A stretch of 64,000 nucleotides of DNA from Salmonella enterica subsp. houtenae serovar Houten (GTDB lineage: Bacteria; Pseudomonadota; Gammaproteobacteria; Enterobacterales; Enterobacteriaceae), in the NCBI GenBank assembly GCA_900478215.1, contig LS483478.1:4154001-4218000 (forward strand), read 5' to 3'. Shown one piece after another: positions 56,837 to 64,000 of this stretch (position 1 is its first letter; each line of letters begins with the position of its first letter). Made by a program: the position numbers and the translations under genes. The notes beneath the pieces were generated by a model. The model worked only from the letters and a program-made list of their open reading frames with translations. It ran no database searches and was not told the DNA's origin.

Positions 56837-57465
56837 TGTGACACCTTTTTATTGATAGTGGTAATAATTGCTTTACTCGTTGCACTCGATATCGCGGAGT
56901 TAACACTCATGTCAACAACTACATCAGGATATATTTTCTTAATCTCTTTCATCAGAATAATACCTCGCTCATATCCCAGTCGTAACGAATCAGAGAAAGA
57001 GAGTTCTGCCTGAGGAATAACCATTTCTATCAATAAATTACTATTACCATTGTCTTCTAGCCAAGCCGTGATTTTATTAATATCCTCTTCCGAAAAACTC
57101 CTTAGTCTGCCACGATAGGTAATAACAAGTTCATTTTTTGTGGATGTGATATCAATTTTTTGACCATCGGCAATATCGTACACACCAACCTCTTTTCCTG
57201 TCATTGCAGTAATTCCGTCTGATGTACTTTTAGTAGCAACTTCATTTTTAACTATTTTATTAGCATTTGAACTGTTATTGGCTCCACTATTTTGAACAGC
57301 AGATTTAGTCGTTTTCTCGATGTTTGTTTTATAAACCTTAATGGAGTTATCATACATAATAAGCATATTATTAAGCGCAAATACCAACATAAGAAATATA
57401 AAAATACACAACACAGTAGAAAATGTATCAACAAAACTAGGCCACGGATTACTTTCGTCTTCCAT
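56833..57465 (-). CDS. siiA: SiiA, MotB/TolR-like inner-membrane protein
   Basis: A 210-residue protein with one N-terminal membrane helix (about residues 12-34) and a periplasmic domain of the OmpA/MotB-like type (about 75-205; AELSFSDSLRLGYERGIILMKEI). Asp13 (PSFVDTF), reported as essential for proton flow in the SiiAB channel, is present. Peptidoglycan binding has been reported for its periplasmic part. First gene of the operon; AGGAG lies 5 nt before the ATG. Confidence 0.94.
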   Translation of the reverse strand: MEDESNPWPSFVDTFSTVLCIFIFLMLVFALNNMLIMYDNSIKVYKTNIEKTTKSAVQNSGANNSSNANKIVKNEVATKSTSDGITAMTGKEVGVYDIADGQKIDITSTKNELVITYRGRLRSFSEEDINKITAWLEDNGNSNLLIEMVIPQAELSFSDSLRLGYERGIILMKEIKKIYPDVVVDMSVNSAISSATSKAIITTINKKVSQ

Positions 57466-57548
57466 GTTGTCTCCTGATATTACATTATGAATAAAAAGTT
57501 GTTGTGGTATAGACAGGCTAAAGGATGCGAAAGTTATTCAGAAAGTTA

Positions 57549-57586
57549 ACGCTACCGCCCTTGGCTTCCTGCTACCAATACGCGTT
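57549..57586 (-). promoter_or_regulatory. JUMPstart / ops element of the sii operon
   Basis: The minus strand reads TATTGGTAGCAGGAAGCC and then AAGGGCGGTAGCGT; the last part contains the full ops sequence GGCGGTAGCGT (57549-57559). It lies about 84 nt upstream of siiA, inside the expected leader. RfaH loads onto RNA polymerase at ops and suppresses termination over long operons; RfaH dependence of SPI-4 has been reported. Confidence 0.92.
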
Positions 57587-58434
57587 ATAAACTTCGTTTT
57601 TCCAATCTCACAGTCAGAAAAATGTAATCAACGATGCCATTTTTATACGCCTGCGACAAAGAGGAGTATTTTTAACTAAAAACACTCTTCATTATTTAAT
57701 TAGTCTGGTATTAATTATTATTCCGACGACATTTGTCCTAATGATAGATATTCTATGCAATACCATCTCATGAGCAAAAATGGTCATCAGTAAACTAAAA
57801 ATCATCAGTCAATAAATATATTTGCCAGCTAATAATTGAACTATTAAATAATTTTAACGTCATATTCCTACTTGACGCATGTTATATCTATTGAATAGTC
57901 CCTCCACCAGATAAAATAAAGTTTCACAATTAGAACATAGGGTCATAGATACTTCAACATAACTTAAATCGTTGAAAATATAATAAGCGGGGAGAAAAAA
58001 ATCAGAATCAAGTAAAAAAATCACAACCAATGCTCTTTTTTTATATAAATCAGACTATAAATAACAATTTTTATCCATGGATAATACAAATAAAAGAACA
58101 CAAGCATATCATATTTAATTTTATTACAAGCCAAAACAGACATTTAATTAACTAATAATAATAAACATCATTTTTTATCGCTATACTATAATAGCTTTTT
58201 GTGGTCAAAAAATGGCTATAAATTATATTTTCCCCAGATGAAATTTCTCTGGCATATTTAAGAGACGCTGAGTTAGCGTGGTACGTTAATGCAATTTGGC
58301 TGGATAATGGCATGTCGAGAGTGTGAGGGATGGCGAATCGCGACATTTTTACGTAAATGGAAGTCTCAGGCTAATCCACCGAGAAATGTGTTACTCTTTT
58401 TTAAAAGAGATACAAATACACTAATATCAGGCAA

Positions 58435-58464
58435 GAAAATGCCTGGCTTACACCAGGCATTTCA
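58435..58464 (-). terminator. Rho-independent terminator of ssb
   Basis: On the minus strand AAATGCCTGG-TGTAAG-CCAGGCATTTTC forms a 10-bp stem with a short T-run, about 25 bases after the ssb stop. Confidence 0.85.
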
Positions 58465-58488
58465 GCAGACGGGAGTTATAGCGAAAAA

Positions 58489-59019
58489 TCAGAACGGGAT
58501 GTCGTCGTCAAAATCCATTGGCGGTTCGTTAGACGGCGCCGGCGCGGATTGCTGTGGACGCGACTGCGCGCCGCCGCTGAACTGGTTGCCGCCCTGCGGC
58601 TGCTGAGGTTGTTGCGGCTGGCCCCAGCCGCCCTGCTGCTGACCGCCAGCCGGTGCGCCGCCGCCCTGGCGTCCCCCCAGCATCTGCATCACACCGCCGA
58701 TCTGCGGAACGTTAATTTCAGTCGTATAGCGTTCCTGACCACTCTGATCGGTCCATTTACGGGTACGCAGTTGACCTTCGATATACACCTGAGAACCTTT
58801 ACGCAGATATTCGCCGGCCACTTCCGCCAGTTTGCCGAACATCACCACGCGGTGCCATTCAGTCTGCTCTTTCATTTCGCCGGTCTGCTTATCGCGCCAG
58901 GATTCAGAAGTAGCCAGCGTTAAGTTGGCGACAGCGCCGCCACTCGGCATATAGCGTACTTCCGGGTCCTGGCCCAGATTACCAACGAGAATAACCTTGT
59001 TTACGCCTCTGCTGGCCAT
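58489..59019 (-). CDS. ssb: Ssb, single-stranded DNA-binding protein
   Basis: A 176-residue OB-fold protein (residues 1-112, MASRGVNKVILVGNLGQDPE start) that coats single-stranded DNA as a tetramer. A Gly/Gln/Pro-rich linker (about 113-166) leads to the conserved acidic tip DFDDDIPF, which recruits repair and replication proteins. The ATG at 59019 follows AGGAGACTCA; the frame is open to 59142 but upstream residues are not SSB-like. Divergent from uvrA with a shared LexA site. Confidence 0.97.
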   Translation of the reverse strand: MASRGVNKVILVGNLGQDPEVRYMPSGGAVANLTLATSESWRDKQTGEMKEQTEWHRVVMFGKLAEVAGEYLRKGSQVYIEGQLRTRKWTDQSGQERYTTEINVPQIGGVMQMLGGRQGGGAPAGGQQQGGWGQPQQPQQPQGGNQFSGGAQSRPQQSAPAPSNEPPMDFDDDIPF

Positions 59020-59166
59020 GATTGAGTCTCCTGAATACGTTTTATAAATAGTGTAAACGCGTGAGTGTACCATTTCCACGTAGCATTTTAATAGCTGCGA
59101 TGCAGGTTCCAGTTCACTCGCGCGAACCTCATATTGTTGCATACTTTAGCTGAAGATGCATTCCAA

Positions 59167-59186
59167 TACTGTATATTCAAACAGGT
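59167..59186. promoter_or_regulatory. LexA (SOS) box between ssb and uvrA
   Basis: TACTGTATATTCAAACAGGT carries CTG-N10-CAG (59169-59184), the LexA operator, about 80 bp before uvrA. It matches the E. coli uvrA-ssb SOS box with small changes. Confidence 0.93.
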
Positions 59187-59266
59187 TAAATTGTGTCATA
59201 ATTAGCCGTTTCTGCCGTTTGTCCTTCAAACAAACCAAGCATCCGAGTCTCTACCGGGAAAGGTGA

Positions 59267-62092
59267 ATGGATAAGATCGAAGTTCGGGGCGCCCGCACCC
59301 ATAATCTCAAAAATATTAACCTCGTCATCCCCCGCGACAAACTGATTGTCGTGACCGGGCTTTCGGGTTCAGGCAAATCCTCACTGGCTTTCGACACTCT
59401 GTATGCCGAAGGGCAGCGTCGTTACGTTGAATCGCTCTCCGCTTACGCGCGGCAGTTTTTGTCGCTCATGGAAAAACCGGATGTCGACCATATTGAGGGG
59501 CTATCGCCCGCGATCTCAATTGAACAGAAATCGACATCTCACAACCCGCGCTCTACGGTGGGTACCATTACCGAGATTCACGACTACCTGCGTCTGCTGT
59601 TTGCCCGCGTTGGCGAGCCGCGTTGTCCGGATCATGACGTTCCGCTGGCGGCGCAAACCGTGAGCCAGATGGTCGATAACGTGCTGTCGCAGCCGGAAGG
59701 CAAACGTCTGATGCTGCTGGCGCCGATTATTAAAGAGCGTAAAGGCGAACACACCAAAACGCTGGAAAATCTGGCAAGCCAGGGTTACATTCGCGCCCGT
59801 ATTGACGGCGAAGTGTGCGATCTCTCCGACCCGCCGAAGCTGGAGCTGCAAAAGAAACATACCATTGAGGTGGTAATCGATCGCTTCAAGGTTCGCAACG
59901 ATCTTTCCCAACGCCTGGCGGAGTCGTTCGAAACGGCGCTGGAATTATCCGGCGGCACGGCGGTTGTTGCCGATATGGACGATGAAAAAGCAGAAGAACT
60001 CCTGTTCTCCGCCAATTTTGCCTGTCCGATTTGCGGCTACAGTATGCGCGAGTTGGAACCGCGTCTGTTTTCGTTCAACAATCCGGCAGGCGCCTGTCCG
60101 ACCTGTGACGGCCTCGGCGTCCAGCAATATTTCGATCCGGACCGCGTGATCCAGAATCCTGACTTGTCGCTGGCAGGCGGCGCGATTCGCGGTTGGGATC
60201 GTCGCAATTTTTACTACTTTCAGATGCTCAAATCGCTGGCGGAACACTATAAATTCGACGTGGATGCACCGTGGGCAAGCCTCAGCGCCAACGTACACAA
60301 AGTCGTGCTGTACGGTTCCGGCAAAGAGAATATCGAATTTAAATATATGAATGATCGCGGCGATACTTCCGTGCGCCGCCACCCGTTCGAAGGCGTGTTG
60401 CATAATATGGAGCGCCGTTATAAAGAGACGGAATCCAGCGCGGTGCGCGAAGAGCTGGCGAAATTCATCAGCAACCGCCCCTGCGCCAGCTGCGAAGGAA
60501 CGCGACTGAATCGCGAGGCGCGCCATGTATTTGTGGAAAATACGCCGCTACCCGCCATTTCCGATATGAGCATCGGTCACGCGATGGATTTTTTCACTAA
60601 TCTTAAACTTTCCGGGCAACGGGCGAAGATCGCCGAAAAAGTACTAAAAGAGATTGGCGATCGCCTCAAGTTTCTGGTGAACGTCGGCCTGAACTATCTC
60701 ACGCTCTCCCGTTCAGCAGAGACGCTTTCCGGCGGCGAAGCTCAGCGTATTCGTCTGGCGAGCCAGATAGGCGCCGGGTTAGTCGGCGTGATGTACGTGC
60801 TGGATGAACCGTCCATCGGTCTACACCAACGCGATAATGAGCGGTTGCTGGGTACGCTGATTCATCTGCGCAATCTCGGCAATACCGTGATTGTGGTGGA
60901 ACACGACGAAGACGCCATCCGCGCCGCCGACCATGTGATTGATATTGGCCCCGGCGCGGGCGTTCACGGCGGCGAGGTAGTGGCGGAAGGCCCGCTGGAA
61001 GCCATTATGGCGGTACCGGAATCGCTAACCGGCCAATACATGAGCGGTAAACGCAAAATTGAAGTGCCGAAACAACGCGTGCCGGCAAATCCAGAAAAAG
61101 TGCTCAAACTTACTGGCGCGCGCGGCAACAACCTGAAAGATGTGACGCTTACGCTACCGGTAGGGTTGTTTACCTGTATCACCGGTGTATCCGGCTCCGG
61201 TAAATCGACGCTGATTAACGACACGCTGTTCCCCATCGCCCAGCGCCAGTTAAACGGGGCGACTATCGCCGAACCGGCGCCATATCGGGATATTCAGGGG
61301 CTGGAACATTTCGATAAAGTGGTCGATATCGACCAGAGTCCAATCGGGCGTACCCCGCGTTCTAACCCGGCGACTTACACGGGCGTATTTACCCCGGTTC
61401 GCGAGCTATTTGCAGGCGTGCCGGAGTCTCGCTCACGCGGCTATACCCCAGGACGATTCAGTTTCAACGTGCGCGGCGGCCGCTGCGAGGCGTGCCAGGG
61501 CGATGGCGTTATTAAAGTCGAAATGCATTTTCTGCCGGATATTTATGTGCCGTGCGACCAGTGCAAAGGCAAACGCTATAACCGGGAAACACTGGAGATT
61601 AAGTACAAAGGCAAGACTATCCATGAAGTACTGGATATGACCATTGAAGAAGCGCGTGAGTTCTTTGATGCGGTTCCGGCGCTGGCGCGTAAGCTGCAAA
61701 CTCTGATGGATGTCGGCCTGACTTATATCCGTCTCGGTCAGTCGGCGACCACCCTTTCCGGCGGCGAGGCTCAGCGAGTGAAACTGGCGCGCGAACTGTC
61801 AAAGCGCGGCACCGGGCAAACGCTGTATATTCTTGATGAGCCGACCACCGGCCTGCACTTTGCCGATATCCAACAGTTGCTTGACGTTCTGCATCAGTTG
61901 CGCGATCAGGGCAACACCATCGTGGTGATCGAACACAACCTGGATGTCATTAAAACGGCGGACTGGATTGTCGACCTCGGCCCGGAAGGCGGCAGCGGCG
62001 GCGGCGAAATTCTCGTCTCCGGTACGCCGGAAACCGTGGCGGAGTGTGAGGCGTCGCATACCGCCCGCTTCCTTAAACCTATGCTCAAGTAG
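59267..62092 (+). CDS. uvrA: UvrA, excinuclease ABC damage-recognition ATPase
   Basis: A 941-residue protein with two ABC ATPase modules. First Walker A GLSGSGKS (residues 31-38); zinc site CPIC...CPTC (about 253-283); first signature LSGGEAQRIRLASQI (about 488); second Walker A GVSGSGKST (about 640-648); second zinc module CEAC...CDQC (about 740-766); second signature LSGGEAQRVKLA (about 830) and Walker B LYILDEPTTGLH. UvrA2 with UvrB scans DNA for bulky lesions in nucleotide-excision repair. Part of the SOS regulon through the LexA box. Full length and intact. Confidence 0.98.
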   Translation: MDKIEVRGARTHNLKNINLVIPRDKLIVVTGLSGSGKSSLAFDTLYAEGQRRYVESLSAYARQFLSLMEKPDVDHIEGLSPAISIEQKSTSHNPRSTVGTITEIHDYLRLLFARVGEPRCPDHDVPLAAQTVSQMVDNVLSQPEGKRLMLLAPIIKERKGEHTKTLENLASQGYIRARIDGEVCDLSDPPKLELQKKHTIEVVIDRFKVRNDLSQRLAESFETALELSGGTAVVADMDDEKAEELLFSANFACPICGYSMRELEPRLFSFNNPAGACPTCDGLGVQQYFDPDRVIQNPDLSLAGGAIRGWDRRNFYYFQMLKSLAEHYKFDVDAPWASLSANVHKVVLYGSGKENIEFKYMNDRGDTSVRRHPFEGVLHNMERRYKETESSAVREELAKFISNRPCASCEGTRLNREARHVFVENTPLPAISDMSIGHAMDFFTNLKLSGQRAKIAEKVLKEIGDRLKFLVNVGLNYLTLSRSAETLSGGEAQRIRLASQIGAGLVGVMYVLDEPSIGLHQRDNERLLGTLIHLRNLGNTVIVVEHDEDAIRAADHVIDIGPGAGVHGGEVVAEGPLEAIMAVPESLTGQYMSGKRKIEVPKQRVPANPEKVLKLTGARGNNLKDVTLTLPVGLFTCITGVSGSGKSTLINDTLFPIAQRQLNGATIAEPAPYRDIQGLEHFDKVVDIDQSPIGRTPRSNPATYTGVFTPVRELFAGVPESRSRGYTPGRFSFNVRGGRCEACQGDGVIKVEMHFLPDIYVPCDQCKGKRYNRETLEIKYKGKTIHEVLDMTIEEAREFFDAVPALARKLQTLMDVGLTYIRLGQSATTLSGGEAQRVKLARELSKRGTGQTLYILDEPTTGLHFADIQQLLDVLHQLRDQGNTIVVIEHNLDVIKTADWIVDLGPEGGSGGGEILVSGTPETVAECEASHTARFLKPMLK

Positions 62093-62100
62093 CCTCCACG

Positions 62101-62127
62101 CCGCTTTCCGATTCACCGGAAAGCGGC
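62101..62127 (+). terminator. hairpin after uvrA
   Basis: CCGCTTTCCG-ATTCAC-CGGAAAGCGG starts about 10 bases after the uvrA stop. The following CATCATTTG is not a strong T-run, so termination may be partial and read-through to the next genes is possible. Confidence 0.7.
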
Positions 62128-62233
62128 ATCATTTGCCCCATTTCATCTCATTTTCGCTCATTACACATTTGTGATTTGCGCGCCGCGTCGCTCTGGCATG
62201 TAATAGCGCAAACGGTCTGTTATGGAAAACACC

Positions 62234-62677
62234 ATGAAGTTACCCTACGCAATCACACTATTGCTGTGCCTGTTTTTATCCGCCTGTACGCTGCCTGACC
62301 GCTTTAGCGCCGTGGCTTTTCACCAATTGACGTTATTACAAGCGTACTCAACCCGCTTCCTGCAGGACGCGGCGCGAGTACCGTGGCAGAAAGAGACACT
62401 GATCAAGGATGACCGCAATATCCGCCAGACATTTTTTCAGGCTGAGCGGGTCGCCAGTCAACGTGGGGATAAACGCCGGCTCGATAATCTGACTCTGCTG
62501 AAAAATCACTATTTGCGTCTCTATGCGCGGGTTATGCAACGTAAGCAACCACTTACTTACATCCAGGCAGAGAGATACCAACAGCAAAATAATCAGGTCT
62601 GGAAATTAGCCATACAGGGTGAGTGTCTGCGTGGGGGCGCTCGCTGCGCTCAGGGAGATGAAAATGATGTCTATTAA
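62234..62677 (+). CDS. small lipoprotein of unknown function
   Basis: A 147-residue predicted lipoprotein: signal peptide MKLPYAITLLLCLFLSAC with the lipobox Cys at residue 18, then a mature part of about 130 residues, mostly charged helix (LTLLQAYSTRFLQDAARV, RRLDNLTLLKNHYLRLYARVMQ). No domain was recognised. The ATG at 62234 starts the signal peptide directly; 62222 is an alternative with four extra residues. The next gene overlaps its 3' end by 14 bases. In E. coli K-12, as I recall, uvrA is adjacent to yjbR without this pair. Confidence 0.8.
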   Translation: MKLPYAITLLLCLFLSACTLPDRFSAVAFHQLTLLQAYSTRFLQDAARVPWQKETLIKDDRNIRQTFFQAERVASQRGDKRRLDNLTLLKNHYLRLYARVMQRKQPLTYIQAERYQQQNNQVWKLAIQGECLRGGARCAQGDENDVY

Positions 62678-63002
62678 CGAAATACGTAACCTGCTTACCG
62701 CCGCCCGGGCCGAACATCCTCTAGCCTCCTCGGCGTTTGCCGAATTTATCCAGACGTACAAGCAGGCAAGAGAAGACAGCGACGACGGTATCCGCGAGTC
62801 CGCCGCGTTTATCGCCCGCGCACTTCAGGAACACGCTCGCGGCTGGCTGGACGACGACGATATGATTATTCTGCTGGAAGGACAGCGGGATCTCGCCAGG
62901 CTACGCGCCAATAATGCGCAAATCGCCCTCGGCAGCCGTATCCGGTCAACGGTCATCCGCCTCATTGATATCGCCCTGGCGTCGTTAGTCGGCAAGCTAT
63001 AA
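62664..63002 (+). CDS. small helical protein of unknown function, coupled to the lipoprotein gene
   Basis: A 112-residue soluble or membrane-associated protein, almost all helix, with an acidic centre (WLDDDDMIILLEGQRDLARL) and a hydrophobic C-terminal helix (IRLIDIALASLVGKL). No family was recognised. AGGGAG lies 7 nt before the ATG at 62664 (a second ATG follows at once), so the upstream part of the frame from 62619 is not used. It overlaps the lipoprotein gene by 14 bases and converges on yjbR with almost no gap. Confidence 0.78.
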   Translation: MMSINEIRNLLTAARAEHPLASSAFAEFIQTYKQAREDSDDGIRESAAFIARALQEHARGWLDDDDMIILLEGQRDLARLRANNAQIALGSRIRSTVIRLIDIALASLVGKL

Positions 63003-63359
63003 TCACGTCTGCGGCAATTGTTTGCGTTTATCTTCCGACAACGCATTTACTGCCTGCTGATAAGAGGCATCGACCAGATAATAGAGTTGTGAATCCGGCA
63101 GCGACCCATCCAGATAGACCGTGCTCCAGTGTGCTTTATTAAGGTGCCGACTCGGTCGTACATCGCTGTGCTGTTGGCGTAATAACTCCGCCAGTTCCGG
63201 GCTGGTTTTGAGAGAGGCAGCCGGGCGCCCTTCAACTTCTTTTACCATCGCGAAAAGTACATCTTCCACTTTAATTTGCGTCGCTTTCCAGTCGCTGTGG
63301 ACGCTCTGCTCTGCGCCAGGTTTTGCCATGCAGTATTGCAGTAATTCCGAAATGGTCAT
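63003..63359 (-). CDS. yjbR: YjbR, MmcQ/YjbR-family protein
   Basis: A 118-residue protein with the CyaY-like fold known from the E. coli YjbR structure (DUF419). Conserved regions KPGAEQSVHSDWKATQIKVEDVLFAMV and HLNKAHWSTVYLDG are present. A DNA-binding role has been suggested from structure but is unproven. The start at 63359 has AGGGG 7 nt upstream, better than the ATG six bases earlier. It begins 2 bases after the yjbQ stop. Its stop meets the stop of the convergent unknown gene. Confidence 0.92.
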   Translation of the reverse strand: MTISELLQYCMAKPGAEQSVHSDWKATQIKVEDVLFAMVKEVEGRPAASLKTSPELAELLRQQHSDVRPSRHLNKAHWSTVYLDGSLPDSQLYYLVDASYQQAVNALSEDKRKQLPQT

Positions 63360-63361
63360 TA

Positions 63362-63778
63362 TCATTCCCCTTGTAGTGTCGCGATGATTTTACGTGAACC
63401 GCCGTAAATACGGTGCTCTCCCAACCAGATACCTTGCCATGTTCCTAACTGTAAACGCCCCTGACGCACAGGCAGCAGCAACGATACACCCAATAATGAG
63501 GACTTAATATGCGAAGGCATATCATCCGCCCCTTCGTAATCATGTTCATACGCAGTATTATCGGGGATGGTTTTCAGGAAATGGCGCTCCATATCAGCGC
63601 GCACGGTGGGATCGCAGTTTTCGTTTAACGTCAGCGAGGCCGAGGTGTGTAGCAACAACAGATGCAGCAAGCCCATTTCGACAGGCGGTAAGCCAGACAA
63701 TTTATCGACAATTTCATCTGTTATCAGATGAAACCCGCGCGGCTTCTCGCTCAGTGTAATGGTGCGCTGATACCACAT
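63362..63778 (-). CDS. yjbQ: YjbQ, UPF0047-family protein
   Basis: A 138-residue protein of the YjbQ/UPF0047 family, with the conserved HTSASLTLNENCDPTVRADM and GTWQGIWLGEHR motifs; His and the second region form a probable active site. Weak thiamine-phosphate synthase activity has been reported for family members, but the real function is not settled. The start at 63778 gives the family length; the frame continues to 63877 into the upstream terminator region, which is not translated. Forms a two-gene operon with yjbR. Confidence 0.92.
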   Translation of the reverse strand: MWYQRTITLSEKPRGFHLITDEIVDKLSGLPPVEMGLLHLLLLHTSASLTLNENCDPTVRADMERHFLKTIPDNTAYEHDYEGADDMPSHIKSSLLGVSLLLPVRQGRLQLGTWQGIWLGEHRIYGGSRKIIATLQGE

Positions 63779-63874
63779 AGGCTGCTCCTGACTAAAAATA
63801 AACGTCTCCTGAATAGTGTGCAGCAAGTCCGGAAAAGGTAAAAGCCAGCGGGGCAAGTTTGTGCAAAAATCATG

Positions 63875-63901
63875 CAAAAAAGGAGAGCCTGTCGCTCTCC
63901 T
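63875..63901 (-). terminator. Rho-independent terminator of aphA
   Basis: Minus strand GGAGAGC-GACAG-GCTCTCC followed by TTTTTT, directly after the aphA stop. Confidence 0.93.
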
Positions 63902-63906
63902 GATTT

Positions 63907-64000
63907 TTAGTACTCCGAGTTGACAATGACTTCCTCGCCAAACGCGCCTGCCTGCGGCAGCGGTTTGTAAGTGGAGTTAGCGGCGCGCAGGATGCGAATA
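63907..64000 (-). CDS. aphA: AphA, class B acid phosphatase (3' end only)
   Basis: The last 30 codons on the minus strand read [20 protein letters not shown] and then EVIVNSEY before the stop, the C terminus of the periplasmic non-specific acid phosphatase/phosphotransferase AphA. The remainder lies outside the window. Gene order agrees with E. coli (aphA next to yjbQ). Confidence 0.9.

Larger units (their letters stand above)
57466..58488. other. SPI-4 upstream region between siiA and ssb
   Basis: A 1023-bp, very AT-rich stretch, as expected for an H-NS-silenced island promoter region. It holds the ops element near siiA and the ssb hairpin at the other end. Small ORFs exist (for example minus 58152-58346, plus 58289-58606) but none has a convincing ribosome binding site. 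Activators SprB (HilA-dependent) and SirA are reported for SPI-4; I cannot place their sites from sequence. A start-less coding-like stretch at 58222-58326 is listed in findings. Confidence 0.5.

Noticed and set aside
58152..58346. Small minus-strand ORF (64 aa) between siiA and ssb
   Set aside because: No Shine-Dalgarno, low-complexity composition, and very AT-rich ground in which such ORFs occur by chance.
58289..58606. Plus-strand ORF of 105 aa overlapping the ssb 3' end
   Set aside because: Runs over the ssb terminator and into ssb on the opposite strand; no ribosome binding site and no family resemblance.
62234..63002. Toxin-antitoxin interpretation of the two unknown genes
   Set aside because: The first product has a lipoprotein signal peptide and neither resembles a known toxin or DNA-binding antitoxin; the overlap alone is not enough.

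Overview
The window is a chromosomal segment of Salmonella enterica, almost certainly subspecies enterica; the serovar cannot be fixed from sequence alone. Most genes are in the order known from E. coli K-12 (yjcS, ytcA-mdtNOP, fdhF, yjcO, gltP, nrfGFEDCBA, acs-yjcH-actP, yjcE, ghxP, soxR/soxS, pdeC, yjcB, ssb/uvrA, yjbRQ, aphA). The organism is identified by a complete Salmonella pathogenicity island 4 (siiABCDEF) lying exactly between yjcB and ssb. No tRNA, rRNA, insertion sequence, prophage or CRISPR array was seen.

Layout. 1-7.3 kb: periplasmic alkylsulfatase-like yjcS, then the ytcA-mdtN-mdtO-mdtP tripartite efflux operon, with 4-bp overlaps between mdtN, mdtO and mdtP. 7.4-9.6 kb: fdhF, the selenocysteine formate dehydrogenase H, read through an in-frame TGA and preceded by a sigma-54 promoter. 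9.8-11.8 kb: Sel1-repeat protein yjcO convergent with glutamate/aspartate symporter gltP. 12.2-18.7 kb: the seven-gene nrf operon for periplasmic nitrite reduction to ammonia, divergent from acs. 19.1-23.3 kb: acetate scavenging (acs-yjcH-actP). 23.3-25.4 kb: a CidA/LrgA plus CidB/LrgB pair divergent from its own LysR regulator; this module is much less understood. 25.4-30.8 kb: exchanger yjcE, guanine/hypoxanthine permease ghxP with PurR-like boxes, a glutathione S-transferase homologue, the small RNA SraL, and the soxR/soxS redox switch. 30.7-33.2 kb: c-di-GMP phosphodiesterase pdeC and small membrane protein yjcB.

33.4-57.5 kb (minus strand): SPI-4. siiA and siiB encode an inner-membrane proton-channel-like pair, siiC the outer-membrane pore, siiD the periplasmic adaptor, siiE the giant adhesin and siiF the ABC ATPase. 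Together they secrete, and hold on the surface, SiiE for contact with the apical side of epithelial cells. A JUMPstart/ops element lies in the leader. SiiE here is 5764 residues; I count 55 Ig-like domains. The one before the C-terminal insertion is a perfect-period tandem triplication (3 x 309 bp), which would account for the excess over the 5559-residue, 53-domain protein I recall for the reference Typhimurium strain. The siiE-siiF junction has a hairpin arranged so that folding would bring a remote GGAGG to 8 nt from the siiF start.

58.5-64 kb: ssb and uvrA diverge around a LexA box; uvrA is followed by two overlapping genes of unknown function (a lipoprotein and a small helical protein) that I do not recall at this place in E. 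coli K-12, then yjbR, yjbQ and the 3' end of aphA.
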